A stretch of 64,000 nt of DNA from Tenacibaculum skagerrakense (GTDB lineage: Bacteria; Bacteroidota; Bacteroidia; Flavobacteriales; Flavobacteriaceae), in assembly GCF_004345825.1 (NCBI RefSeq), contig NZ_SLXM01000003.1:124001-188000 (forward strand). The letters run 5' to 3'. Below the pieces are notes generated by a model. The model had not been told where the DNA came from and ran no database searches. It saw only the letters and a list, made by a program, of their open reading frames with translations. This document shows, piece after piece, positions 1-8,435 of the stretch; position 1 is the first letter of the stretch; every line of letters begins with the position of its first letter. The position numbers were made by a program, and so were the translations under genes.

Positions 1-1725
1 GATATTATCAGCATTTTGAATAGTAGATAAACGGTGAGCAATTACCATAGAAGTTCTGTTTTGCATCATGTTTTCTAAAGCAGATTGTACCAGTTTTTCA
101 GATTCAGTATCTAGGGCAGAAGTAGCTTCATCTAAAATCATAATTGGAGGATTCTTTAAGACAGCTCTCGCAATAGATAGACGCTGTTTTTGTCCGCCTG
201 ATAATTTATTCCCGCTATCTCCTATATTCGTTTCAAATTGCTTGGGTTGATCTTTAATAAACTCATATGCATTGGCAATTTTAGCAGCTTTTAAAACTTC
301 TTCATCAGTTGCATTTTGATCACCAATTTTTATATTTTCTTTGATAGAATCATTAAATAAGATTGAATCTTGAGTTACAATTCCCATTAAGTTTAATAAT
401 GATTTCTTACTGAGAGTTTTAATGTTTACACCATCAATTAAAATTTCACCTTTGGTAACATCATAAAAGCGAGTAATAAGGTTGGCAAGTGTAGATTTTC
501 CACTTCCAGATTGACCAACTAAAGCAACGGATTTTCCTTTCGGTATTTTTAAAGAAAAATCTTCTAAAACATAATCATCTTGATATTTAAACCAAACATT
601 TTTAAACTCAATATCATGATCAAAAGTTAACTTACTCTTTGCATTAGGAGCATCCTTTAACTCATCATCTGTTTCTAAAATTTGAAGAATTCTATCAGCT
701 GCGGCATTTCCTTTTTTTATAGTAAAGCTTGCTTTAGAGATAGACTTTGCAGGTGTAATGATATTGTATGCCAATCCTAAAAAACCTAATAATGTTTCTC
801 CTCCAATAGTTTTATCTATCAAAACAATTCTTCCTCCATACCAAATCAAAATACAAAAAACAGTAACGCCCAATATTTCACTTACTGGCCCTGCTAATTG
901 AGTCTTAATCATTAATTTATTCATTAATTTTTCAAAACGACTGGTAGAATATTGAAACTTTTTGTTAAATATTTTTTCAGCTGTAAACCCTTTAATAACT
1001 TTTAAACCTTGTAAGGTTTCATCGAGTATAGACAAGAAAATACCTTGTTCGTACTGAACTTTATCTGAAGTCTTTTTTAAATTTTTACCAATAACATTGA
1101 TAATAAAACCAGCGACCGGTATAAATATAAATATGAAAATAGTTAGTTTAACACTAAAAACAAGCATCATAGAAATTGATATGATGATCATTAAAGGATC
1201 TCTAAATATTAACTCTAATATTGAAAGAAAAGAATAGTGTACTTCAATTACATCATTTCCAATACGTGCCATAATATCACCTTTTCTTTTCTCAGAAAAA
1301 TAAGAAATAGGTAAAGAGACTGTTTTTTGATATAAATCATTACGCAAATCTTTTAAAACACCATTTTTTAAAAAAGTGATGTAATAGAAAGCTAAATAAC
1401 TGAATATATTTTTTAGAATAAATGTTATGACAATTAAAGATATAACCAAAATAAGAGCGCTAGACGCATCCTCTTGAACTATTTGGTTTGTGTAATAACT
1501 TAAACTTTGATTAACATAGCTATTTATATCAGTAAAACCTTGATATATAGGTTTTGCAATTTTTTCAGTTTTCTTTTCATCTCCGAAAAGCACCTTTAAT
1601 AGTGGCATAATAACTATAAAAGAAAGTGCAGAAAATAATGCATAAAGAATGTTAAAAAAGATGTTTAAAAAAGCGAATCTCTTGTAGGGATTCGCGTATT
1701 TTAAAATTTTCTTGAAGTATTCCAT
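1..1725 (-). CDS. Type-I ABC exporter, fused membrane and ATPase domains (MsbA-like), 3' end outside window
   Basis: Reading the minus strand from the ATG gives about 575 residues without a stop, so the gene is cut by the window edge. The N-terminal ~310 residues hold hydrophobic segments of an ABC exporter membrane domain. The nucleotide-binding domain follows: Walker A GQSGSGKST near residue 400, signature LSGGQKQR near 510, Walker B ILDEATSALD near 530 and the H-loop in VIAHRLST near 560. This order and length fit homodimeric half-transporters of the MsbA/lipid-exporter type; the substrate cannot be read from sequence. Its ATG overlaps the stop of the phosphomutase gene by one base (TAATG), so the two are probably translationally coupled at the end of a four-gene operon. 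Placement beside a polyprenol-type glycosyltransferase suggests export of a lipid or glycolipid (inference). Confidence 0.9.
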   Translation of the reverse strand, partial: MEYFKKILKYANPYKRFAFLNIFFNILYALFSALSFIVIMPLLKVLFGDEKKTEKIAKPIYQGFTDINSYVNQSLSYYTNQIVQEDASSALILVISLIVITFILKNIFSYLAFYYITFLKNGVLKDLRNDLYQKTVSLPISYFSEKRKGDIMARIGNDVIEVHYSFLSILELIFRDPLMIIISISMMLVFSVKLTIFIFIFIPVAGFIINVIGKNLKKTSDKVQYEQGIFLSILDETLQGLKVIKGFTAEKIFNKKFQYSTSRFEKLMNKLMIKTQLAGPVSEILGVTVFCILIWYGGRIVLIDKTIGGETLLGFLGLAYNIITPAKSISKASFTIKKGNAAADRILQILETDDELKDAPNAKSKLTFDHDIEFKNVWFKYQDDYVLEDFSLKIPKGKSVALVGQSGSGKSTLANLITRFYDVTKGEILIDGVNIKTLSKKSLLNLMGIVTQDSILFNDSIKENIKIGDQNATDEEVLKAAKIANAYEFIKDQPKQFETNIGDSGNKLSGGQKQRLSIARAVLKNPPIMILDEATSALDTESEKLVQSALENMMQNRTSMVIAHRLSTIQNADNI

Positions 1726-3434
1726 TAAACTTCTAATTGTGTTTGTATTCTTGAAATTCGTTCATCTAAAAGCTTTTCAACTTTATCTGTGTTTTCAATG
1801 CTATCTAAATCATCTTGAACACTAATGTAGAACTTAATTTTAGGTTCAGTTCCACTTGGTCTACAAGCTACTTTTGTTCCTTTTTCTGTTTCGTACACTA
1901 ATACATTTGATTTTGGAATATCAATTGTAGATTCCTCTCCAGTAATTATGTTTTTACGAACAGAAGTTTTATAATCGTTTACAAAAGTTACTTTTTCACC
2001 ATCTATTTCAGCAAGCGGGTTGTTTCTTAAATCAATCATCATTTGCTTAATTTCAGCAGCTCCGTCCATTCCTTTTTTTACTAATGAAACTAAATGCTCT
2101 TTGTAAAAACGATTATTCACATAAATATTAAGTAATTCTTTATAAAAAGAACTTCCATTACTTTTAGCATCCGCAGCAATTTCACAAGCAAGTAGGGTAG
2201 AAGTAACCGCATCTTTATCTCTAACAAAATCACCTACCATAAAACCAAAGCTTTCTTCACCACCACCAATAAAATCTAATTCAGGATGATCTTTAATCAT
2301 TTTGGCAATCCATTTAAAACCAGTTAATCCGACTTTAGTTTCAACATCATAACTGGCAGCAATATCATTTACTAAATTAGTGGATACAATAGTTGAACCT
2401 ACAAACTGTTTACCGTTTAATTTACCCTGTTTTTTCCATTGTTTAATTAAGAAATCAGTCATAACACTCATGGTTTGATTTCCGTTTAACAATTTAATAT
2501 CGCCATTTAAATCTCTTACAGCAATACCTAATCTATCGCTATCAGGATCTGTTCCGATAACAATATCAGCATTCATTTTTTCTGCATATTCCATTGCCAT
2601 AGCTAGCGCAGCAGGCTCTTCTGGATTAGGTGAGTCAACGGTAGGGAAATCACCATTTGGTTCCGCTTGTTCTTCAACAACATGAACATTGGTGTATCCA
2701 GCTCTTTTCAATACTTCTGGAATCAATTTAATTGAAGTTCCGTGCAAAGAAGTAAATACAATTTTTAAATCTTCTCTACCTTGAACATTAAAAGTTCCAT
2801 TTGCAATTGAAGCATTCCAAAAAGCCTCATCTAATTCGCTACCGATGTATGAGATTAATTTTTCATTTTTGGTGAACTTAATATCTTTATAATCAAGTGA
2901 ATTAACTTCTGAAATAATAGCTTGATCTTGTGGAGGAACAATTTGTCCACCATCAGTCCAATACACTTTATAACCATTATATTCAGGTGGATTGTGAGAA
3001 GCTGTTAATACAATACCTGCATGGCAATTAAGATGATTAACTGTGAATGACAACTCTGGAGTTGGTCTTAAATCTTCAAATACAAAAGATTTTATATTGT
3101 TTGCAGATAAAATTTCAGCAACTAATGTGGCGAACTTTTTACTGTTATGTCTACAATCATAAGCGATAGCTACTTTTATATCTTGATTAGGATAACTTAC
3201 GTGTAAATAATTACTTAATCCTTGTGTAGCTTTTCCAAGCGTATATTTATTAATTCTGTTAGTACCAGCACCCATAATACCTCGCATACCTCCGGTACCA
3301 AATTCAGCATCTTTATAAAAACGATCCGCTAAATCATTTGAATCTGATGTTATTAAATGATTAATTTCATCTTGTGTTTCTTTATCGAAAGTAGGAGACA
3401 ACCAAAGTTTTGCTTTATTAAGAATATCTTCCAT
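1725..3434 (-). CDS. Phosphoglucomutase/phosphomannomutase family protein
   Basis: A 569-residue alpha-D-phosphohexomutase, which interconverts hexose 1- and 6-phosphates in the cytoplasm to supply sugar nucleotides. The phosphoserine loop TASHNPP lies at about 144-150 (Ser146), the metal-binding loop GTDPDSDRLG at about 294-303, the sugar-binding loop GGGEESFGF near 389 and the phosphate-binding loop RPSGTEPKIKFY near 527. All four hallmark loops are intact, and the length fits the long PGM2-like branch common in Bacteroidota. Whether glucose, mannose or another sugar is preferred cannot be told from sequence. It follows the glycosyltransferase gene by 21 bp and runs into the ABC exporter. 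Confidence 0.93.
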   Translation of the reverse strand: MEDILNKAKLWLSPTFDKETQDEINHLITSDSNDLADRFYKDAEFGTGGMRGIMGAGTNRINKYTLGKATQGLSNYLHVSYPNQDIKVAIAYDCRHNSKKFATLVAEILSANNIKSFVFEDLRPTPELSFTVNHLNCHAGIVLTASHNPPEYNGYKVYWTDGGQIVPPQDQAIISEVNSLDYKDIKFTKNEKLISYIGSELDEAFWNASIANGTFNVQGREDLKIVFTSLHGTSIKLIPEVLKRAGYTNVHVVEEQAEPNGDFPTVDSPNPEEPAALAMAMEYAEKMNADIVIGTDPDSDRLGIAVRDLNGDIKLLNGNQTMSVMTDFLIKQWKKQGKLNGKQFVGSTIVSTNLVNDIAASYDVETKVGLTGFKWIAKMIKDHPELDFIGGGEESFGFMVGDFVRDKDAVTSTLLACEIAADAKSNGSSFYKELLNIYVNNRFYKEHLVSLVKKGMDGAAEIKQMMIDLRNNPLAEIDGEKVTFVNDYKTSVRKNIITGEESTIDIPKSNVLVYETEKGTKVACRPSGTEPKIKFYISVQDDLDSIENTDKVEKLLDERISRIQTQLEV

Positions 3435-3455
3435 TGTAAATTGTATTGGTAGTGG

Positions 3456-4412
3456 TTATAAATTTTGTTTTTCTTTGATTTTATAATGTTTTTGCTGGGA
3501 ATTACTTTTAATAATTAATTCACCTAAAAACCCTGCTAAAAAAAGTAAAGTACCCAGAATCATTGATGTTAAAGCAATATAAAACCAAGGATTTTGAGTA
3601 ACTAAAATAGATGGAATATTGTTAAATACTCTATAAAGTTTAACAATTCCTACATAAAAAGCCATGGTTGTACCAGAAATAAACATTAAAGTACCCCATA
3701 AGCCAAAAAAGTGCATAGGTCTTTTTCCAAATTTAGATAAAAATGAGATAGTAATTAAATCTAAAAATCCATTTACAAATCGATCTATACCAAATTTAGT
3801 AACTCCATATTTTCTAGCTTGGTGTTGTACTATTTTTTCGCCAATTTTTGTAAAGCCTTCATTTTTAGCTAAAACAGGAATATAACGATGCATTTCACCA
3901 CTTACTTTTACTGCTTTAACTACTTCATTTTTATAAGCTTTTAATCCACAATTAAAGTCATTTAATTGTAATCCTGAGGTTTTTCTAGCAGCCCAATTGA
4001 ATAATTTAGATGGAATGTTTTTAGTGATTACGTTATCGTATCGTTTCTTTTTCCATCCTGAGATTAAATCGTAATCTTCTTTTATAATTAAATTGTATAA
4101 TTCAGGGATTTCTTCTGGATTGTCTTGTAAATCAGCATCCATTGTTATCACTACATTTCCTGAAGCTACATGAAAACCAGCATCTAAAGCTTGTGACTTA
4201 CCGTAATTTCTTTGAAATCGTATTGCTTTAACTTCGTTATGTTTTTTAGATAGTTCTTGTATAATATCCCAAGATTTATCTGTGCTTCCATCATCAATAA
4301 AAACGACTTCATATAAAAACTGATTGGATTGCATAACTTTTGCAATCCAATCATATAATTCTTGTAAAGATTCTTCTTCGTTTAAAAGTGGTATTACTAC
4401 CGATATATCCAT
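3456..4412 (-). CDS. Family 2 glycosyltransferase, polyprenol-phosphate sugar transferase type
   Basis: 318 residues. The N-terminal GT-A fold shows VVIPLLNEEESL at the start, DDGSTD at about 40-45 and the metal-binding DADLQDN at about 92-98. The QHQARKYGVTKFG segment near 195-208 is typical of dolichol/undecaprenyl-phosphate mannosyl- or glucosyltransferases. Two C-terminal hydrophobic segments (about 231-258 and 277-302) anchor it in the inner membrane. The family transfers a sugar from a nucleotide donor to polyprenyl phosphate, to feed periplasmic glycosylation or envelope polymers. It sits between the DUF4199 and phosphomutase genes on the same strand, consistent with one envelope-sugar operon. 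Donor sugar unknown. Confidence 0.9.
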   Translation of the reverse strand: MDISVVIPLLNEEESLQELYDWIAKVMQSNQFLYEVVFIDDGSTDKSWDIIQELSKKHNEVKAIRFQRNYGKSQALDAGFHVASGNVVITMDADLQDNPEEIPELYNLIIKEDYDLISGWKKKRYDNVITKNIPSKLFNWAARKTSGLQLNDFNCGLKAYKNEVVKAVKVSGEMHRYIPVLAKNEGFTKIGEKIVQHQARKYGVTKFGIDRFVNGFLDLITISFLSKFGKRPMHFFGLWGTLMFISGTTMAFYVGIVKLYRVFNNIPSILVTQNPWFYIALTSMILGTLLFLAGFLGELIIKSNSQQKHYKIKEKQNL

Positions 4413-4463
4413 AATTATTTTTACTGCTAATTATTGAGCAGTAAAGTTACAATATTATTGCTT

Positions 4464-4985
4464 TTAAAAAGTATCTTCATTCTTTTTTTGCATAATAGCG
4501 CCGGTAATTGCAGAAATTACAAATCCTAGGAAAAGATTAATTATTAACATCCCTCCAAATAAAGATAAATGGAAATAATCTCTAGTACGTTGTTCTGCTT
4601 GCTCAACCTGCTCATCTGTAAAGCCAAATTGCTCAATCCATACAGTTTTTTGAGTTTCAATGGTATTATTCAAAAAATCAGGTTCAATAACATTCATAAA
4701 TAACAGATAGTAAACCACAGTAATTGCAACTCCTATCATAGTAACTCCTAATCCAACTTTCAATGATTGACCAAAAGAAATAAAACCATTATTTACATTT
4801 TTAAATTGCTTTATACCTAGGATTATAGCTACAATCATTAATATTAATCCAGCTAGACCGCTATACCATTCTTGTTGATATTGATAGCCTGAAGCATATT
4901 TTATTAAGGCAATAAATATTGATCCCCCTCCGAAAATAAGTCCATAATTAAGAATTATACTCTTACTGTTTGTTTGATTTTCCAT
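4464..4985 (-). CDS. DUF4199-type integral membrane protein
   Basis: A 173-residue protein with four predicted membrane segments (about 10-30, 41-58, 73-97 and 141-165) and a charged loop, rich in Glu and Gln, between the third and fourth. The hydrophobic pattern and the GQSLKVGLG stretch match the DUF4199 family found mainly in Bacteroidota, whose function is unknown. It is the first gene of the minus-strand run leading to the glycosyltransferase, 51 bp upstream of it. A role in the same envelope-sugar pathway is suggested only by position. Confidence 0.8.
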   Translation of the reverse strand: MENQTNSKSIILNYGLIFGGGSIFIALIKYASGYQYQQEWYSGLAGLILMIVAIILGIKQFKNVNNGFISFGQSLKVGLGVTMIGVAITVVYYLLFMNVIEPDFLNNTIETQKTVWIEQFGFTDEQVEQAEQRTRDYFHLSLFGGMLIINLFLGFVISAITGAIMQKKNEDTF

Positions 4986-5096
4986 TCGTTGTTGATTTGA
5001 TTAGTTAAATTATTAAAAAATATGTGTAAACATCTTGTTAGTATTCAATGTTTTAAAAATGTTACAAAAATTTTCAGGAAATTTCATGTAAATTTA

Positions 5097-5129
5097 TTGT
5101 TAATGATTAAAAAAATGATTGTAAATTTG
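5097..5129 (+). promoter_or_regulatory. Predicted promoter of the SRP RNA gene
   Basis: A Bacteroidota -7 element TAAATTTG (consensus TAnnTTTG) ends four bases before the SRP RNA stem. A TTG that could serve as the -33 element lies 22 bp upstream, slightly farther than usual. Confidence 0.6.
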
Positions 5130-5132
5130 CAG

Positions 5133-5228
5133 AGGCAAGTCCTACACAACCAGCTCCCTTTGAATCCCCCAGGGCGGGAACGCAGCAAGGGTATTAGGTC
5201 GTAGCGGTGTGATGTAGATAGCTTGCCT
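5133..5228 (+). ncRNA. ffs: Signal recognition particle RNA, small bacterial (4.5S) type
   Basis: About 96 nt that folds into one long hairpin. The closing stem is AGGCAAG at the 5' end and CTTGCCT at the 3' end. The apical part contains CCAGGGCGGGAACGCAGCA followed by AGGG, which matches the conserved Ffh-binding region of SRP RNA (asymmetric loop, GGAA-type tetraloop and the AGCA side). A run of seven T follows the stem directly and would terminate transcription. The RNA binds Ffh to form the signal recognition particle. A strong -7 element sits just upstream. Short reading frames crossing this stretch on either strand are not genes. Confidence 0.9.
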
Positions 5229-5246
5229 TTTTTTATTTCATCTATT

Positions 5247-6149
5247 TTATATTTCTCTTCTAGGATGAAATTTTTCAACAACATTTTGTAAATAAGAATT
5301 ATCTAAATGCACATAAATTTCTGTGGTTGTAATACTTTCATGACCTAGAAGTTGCTGAATAGCTCTTAAATCAACCCCTTCCTTTAATAAGTAGGTAGCA
5401 AATGAATGTCTTAGTGTATGTGGACTTACATTTTTTTGAATGTTTACCTTTGCGCATAAATCCTTTAATATAATAAAGATCATTTGTCTGGTTAATTTTT
5501 TTCCTCTTCTATTTAAGAAAACAATATCTGAGTCTTCTTTACTCGGTGTAATATGACTTCTTATATGTGAAATGTAGGAAGAAATAAGTTTTTGTGTATA
5601 AGGGTGAACAGGAACAAAGCGAACTTTATCTCCTTTTCCAGTAACTTTTATAAAGCCTTCTTCAAAAAATAAATCAGAAATCTTTAAATTAATTAATTCG
5701 CTTACACGTAATCCACAACCATAAATAGTTTCTAAGATGGTTTTGTTTCTTTCGCCCTGAGGGTGACTTAAATCTATTGATTTTATAATTTCAGTAATTT
5801 CATCATTAGACAATACATCGGGAAGTTTTCTACCTATTTTTGGCGATTGTATTAAATCTAAAGGATTGTCTTCTCTATAACCTTCAAAAACTAAATAATC
5901 AAAGAAGCTTCTTAAACCAGATATAATTCTAGCTTGTGTTCTTGGACTAATAACTTTTGATACCTCATAAATAAACTGTTGAATCTGTGTTTTATTAATT
6001 TTGTTTGGAGTACTATCTTCAGAATAAGTTTCTATATAATTAACTAATTTAAGTAAGTCTCTAACGTAACTATCAATTGAATTTTCAGATAATGCTCTTT
6101 CAATTTTTAGATAGTTCTTGTAATCAGTAATCTTAGCTTTCCATCCCAT
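5247..6149 (-). CDS. xerD: Tyrosine recombinase XerD/XerC type
   Basis: A 300-residue site-specific recombinase. An N-terminal SAM-like core-binding domain (about 1-95) is followed by the catalytic domain with the full tyrosine recombinase set: Arg148 in GCGLRVSEL, Lys172 in TGKGDK, HxxR at 244-247 in PHTLRHSFA, His270 in LLGHES and nucleophile Tyr279. Length and the intact C-terminus fit the chromosomal Xer recombinase that resolves chromosome dimers at dif with FtsK, rather than a phage integrase. Bacteroidota carry more than one Xer-like protein, so the D/C label is tentative. It lies between the SRP RNA and a divergent outer-membrane gene. Confidence 0.88.
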   Translation of the reverse strand: MGWKAKITDYKNYLKIERALSENSIDSYVRDLLKLVNYIETYSEDSTPNKINKTQIQQFIYEVSKVISPRTQARIISGLRSFFDYLVFEGYREDNPLDLIQSPKIGRKLPDVLSNDEITEIIKSIDLSHPQGERNKTILETIYGCGLRVSELINLKISDLFFEEGFIKVTGKGDKVRFVPVHPYTQKLISSYISHIRSHITPSKEDSDIVFLNRRGKKLTRQMIFIILKDLCAKVNIQKNVSPHTLRHSFATYLLKEGVDLRAIQQLLGHESITTTEIYVHLDNSYLQNVVEKFHPRREI

Positions 6150-6168
6150 GTAAAATCGTTAAAAAAAC

Positions 6169-6198
6169 TTTGTTATTTGAAAAATAAAGTTACATTTG
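6169..6198 (+). promoter_or_regulatory. Strong consensus Bacteroidota promoter
   Basis: TTTG at the -33 position, an 18-bp spacer, and TACATTTG at -7 give a near-perfect Bacteroidota housekeeping promoter for the first small beta-barrel gene. The upstream TTG start candidate at 6196 lies inside the -7 element, so translation must start at the later ATG. Confidence 0.75.
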
Positions 6199-6231
6199 CT
6201 GAGCAAACTTATAATTATAAAATTAAAAATT

Positions 6232-6732
6232 ATGAAAAAATTTCTTTTAACAATTGCTATGGTAGCTTTTGGATTTGCTGCTAATGCACAAGATGATTCA
6301 GGACAAACTTCAAAAGGTAAATTTGTAATTGAAGCAAATACTGGTTCTTTAAGTACAGGTAGTACTGCTTTTTCATTTTCATCTACTGATGGAGTAACTA
6401 GTTTTTCTCTTGGTTTAGATGGTGGATACTTTTTTATGGATGATTTAGCTGTTAAGGCAGGTTTAGGTTATGTTGATTTAAATGGTACTAGCCTTTTCAA
6501 CTATAAAATTGGAGCTGAGTATTACATTGATGGTCAGTTTCCAGTAGGAGTTGATTTTACAGGATCTTCATCTGATGGTGCTAGTGTAAACTGGATTGGA
6601 TTACAAGCTGGTTATGCTTACTTCTTAGCTGAAAATGTAAGCGTTAAGCCAACAGTAAGATACAACGTTGCTATAGAAGATGGTGTGCCAGGAACATTCC
6701 AAGGTTTAATTGGATTTGCTTTATATTTCTAA
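6232..6732 (+). CDS. Small outer-membrane beta-barrel protein (porin family)
   Basis: 166 residues from the chosen ATG. The signal peptide MKKFLLTIAMVAFGFAANAQ ends in a clear signal peptidase I site (ANA-Q). The mature protein alternates short amphipathic strands with Gly/Ser turns and ends in an aromatic residue (LIGFALYF), typical of 8-stranded OmpA/OmpX-like barrels. I chose the ATG after the leader AAAATTAAAAATT because the upstream TTG falls in the promoter. The next gene carries almost the same signal peptide and 5' leader, so the two are probably paralogues. A strong promoter and an intrinsic terminator bracket it as a single-gene unit. Function unknown. Confidence 0.85.
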   Translation: MKKFLLTIAMVAFGFAANAQDDSGQTSKGKFVIEANTGSLSTGSTAFSFSSTDGVTSFSLGLDGGYFFMDDLAVKAGLGYVDLNGTSLFNYKIGAEYYIDGQFPVGVDFTGSSSDGASVNWIGLQAGYAYFLAENVSVKPTVRYNVAIEDGVPGTFQGLIGFALYF

Positions 6733-6751
6733 GCAGATATCTAAATATATT

Positions 6752-6788
6752 AAAAGAACAGTATTATAAACTGTTCTTTTTTTTTTTT
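6752..6788 (+). terminator. Intrinsic terminator after first beta-barrel gene
   Basis: A perfect 10-bp stem (AAAAGAACAG with CTGTTCTTTT), a 9-nt loop, then about eight more T. Confidence 0.88.
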
Positions 6789-6830
6789 ACTTAAAAAAGT
6801 AATATTTAAATTAGAATAAAATTAAAAATT

Positions 6831-7361
6831 ATGAAAAAATTTCTTTTAACAATAGCTGTTGTAGCTATAGGATTTGCTGCTAACGCTCAAAAAAATGTAA
6901 TTAAAGCAAATCCATTAGGGTTAGCATTTGGAGTTGCAGATTTATCTTATGAAAGAGCTGTATCTGATAAAAGTTCTTTTGAAATCGGATTATCTTATGC
7001 TGGAGCAGATGTAACTTCTGGTTCAGAAAAAATTAGCGCTAGTGCTATTGGTGCTGAAGGTAAATTTAAATTCTATTTTTCTTCTGATAAAGATGCTCCA
7101 AGAGGTTGGTATGCTGCTCCATTTGTAAGTTATGCTTCTGCTTCTGCTGAAAACAATGGAGGAGATGATGTAGGTTTCTCTGCATTTTCAGGTGGTGCTT
7201 TAGCTGGATACCAATGGGTATTTGGAGGTGGAGATTCAGGTTTTGCTTTAGACTTAAACTTTGGAGCTCAGTATGTATCTGCATCTGCTAAAGGAGGCTC
7301 TTCTGTTAGTATTGATGGATTTTTACCAAGATTAGGTGTTTCTTTAGGATATGCTTGGTAG
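6831..7361 (+). CDS. Small outer-membrane beta-barrel protein, paralogue of preceding gene
   Basis: A 176-residue protein with signal peptide MKKFLLTIAVVAIGFAANAQ, identical to the upstream gene's at all but two or three positions. The mature part begins KNVIKANPLGLAFG and has alternating strands, Gly- and Ala-rich loops and a C-terminal aromatic end (LGVSLGYAW), as in beta-barrel outer-membrane proteins. The 13 bases before the ATG and the first 23 bases of coding sequence are identical to the upstream gene, while the mature sequences differ strongly. This looks like a duplication whose mature part diverged, or exchange of a leader cassette. Specific function unknown. Confidence 0.85.
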   Translation: MKKFLLTIAVVAIGFAANAQKNVIKANPLGLAFGVADLSYERAVSDKSSFEIGLSYAGADVTSGSEKISASAIGAEGKFKFYFSSDKDAPRGWYAAPFVSYASASAENNGGDDVGFSAFSGGALAGYQWVFGGGDSGFALDLNFGAQYVSASAKGGSSVSIDGFLPRLGVSLGYAW

Positions 7362-7420
7362 TAAATAAAAATTTTAATAGAGTTATCTAAAAGTTGATAA
7401 CTGTATTAAATTTATAATTA

Positions 7421-7449
7421 ACCTTTGAATATATATTCAAAGGTTTTTT
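7421..7449 (+). terminator. Intrinsic terminator
   Basis: A perfect 10-bp stem (ACCTTTGAAT with ATTCAAAGGT) closed by ATAT and followed by a T run, between the second and third beta-barrel genes. Confidence 0.85.
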
Positions 7450-7488
7450 GTTTTATATAATTTATATTAGCATTTTAAAATAGATATT

Positions 7489-8010
7489 ATGAGAAAAGTA
7501 TTTGCAATTTGTTTTTTCACATTAGTAGTTAATAATGTATTATTAGCTCAAGAAAATGAGTTTAATATTGGCGTTAATGGAGGAGTAACAATTGGTAATA
7601 TTGAAGGAGTATCCAAAGCGGCTTTTGGGTTGGATGCTAACTATTTATTTAACGTATTTGAGGGAGTTAAATTAGGTCCATCTGTTAATTTTATCTATTT
7701 CGCTACTCAAGAAGCCAATGGAATTAAACCCGATGCTTTTATTTATATGCCTGTCGGTGGTTCTATTAAATTTCATAGTGATGGAGATGATTTTTATGTG
7801 GCTTTAGATGCTGGTTATGCTATAGGAATTTCACCAGAAGGAGATAATGGAGGTATTTTTATGAAACCAATGGTAGGATATAATATAAATCAAAATTTTA
7901 ATGTAAATCTTTTTTATTCTGGAATTAAAAAAAGAGCTCCAACCTATGGTTATATAGGTGTGGGTATAGTGTTTAATGTTTTTGGTGGAAGTAGTTATTA
8001 CAGTTTATAA
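7489..8010 (+). CDS. Small outer-membrane beta-barrel protein
   Basis: 173 residues. The signal peptide MRKVFAICFFTLVVNNVLLAQ is followed by ENEFNIGVNGGVTIG, a common start for porin-family barrels in Flavobacteriaceae. Gly-rich turns and amphipathic strands continue to the C-terminus (YIGVGIVFNVFGGSSYYSL). It differs from the two barrels upstream in both leader and mature sequence. It lies 11 bp before aroQ on the same strand, so the two may be co-transcribed, although their roles look unrelated. Confidence 0.8.
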   Translation: MRKVFAICFFTLVVNNVLLAQENEFNIGVNGGVTIGNIEGVSKAAFGLDANYLFNVFEGVKLGPSVNFIYFATQEANGIKPDAFIYMPVGGSIKFHSDGDDFYVALDAGYAIGISPEGDNGGIFMKPMVGYNINQNFNVNLFYSGIKKRAPTYGYIGVGIVFNVFGGSSYYSL

Positions 8011-8021
8011 GATTTTAAGCT

Positions 8022-8435
8022 ATGAAGCTAATTATAATTAACGGGCCAAATCTTAATTTATTAGGTAAAAGAGAACCAGAAATTTATGGTTCTACAACAT
8101 TTGAAGAATACTTTGGTGAATTAAAACAAAAGTTTTCTACCATACAACTTGACTATTTTCAATCTAATATTGAAGGTGAAATCATAAATAAGTTACATGA
8201 GGTTGGGTTTAGTTATGATGGTATTATTTTAAATGCCGCCGCGTATACGCATACTTCGGTGGGTATTGGAGATGCTGTTAAAGGAATTTCTACTCCCGTT
8301 GTGGAAGTGCATATATCTAATGTACATTCAAGAGAAGATTTTAGACACGTGAGTTATATTGCGGGTAATGCAAAAGGCGTAATCAGCGGGTTTGGATTAA
8401 ATAGCTATGTGCTAGCTATTCAAAGTTTTATTTAA
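8022..8435 (+). CDS. aroQ: Type II 3-dehydroquinate dehydratase
   Basis: A 137-residue enzyme of the shikimate pathway, converting 3-dehydroquinate to 3-dehydroshikimate in the cytosol. Family signatures are all present: the start INGPNLNLLGKREPEIYG with the flexible lid (Arg of KREP and Tyr of IYG), NAAAYTHTS with the active-site Asn and His, and the substrate-binding segment HISNVHSREDFRHVSY. Length is normal for a type II (dodecameric) enzyme. Its 3' end overlaps the convergent DUF4105 gene by 8 bp. Confidence 0.95.
   Translation: MKLIIINGPNLNLLGKREPEIYGSTTFEEYFGELKQKFSTIQLDYFQSNIEGEIINKLHEVGFSYDGIILNAAAYTHTSVGIGDAVKGISTPVVEVHISNVHSREDFRHVSYIAGNAKGVISGFGLNSYVLAIQSFI

Noticed and set aside
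5022..5284. Short open frames on both strands across the SRP RNA
   Set aside because: They run through the SRP RNA stem and have no leader, signal or conserved start; the RNA explains the sequence.
7066..7284. 72-codon minus-strand frame inside the second barrel gene
   Set aside because: Shadow of a Gly/Ala/Ser-rich coding region; composition rich in Leu, Gln and His as expected from the antisense of such codons.
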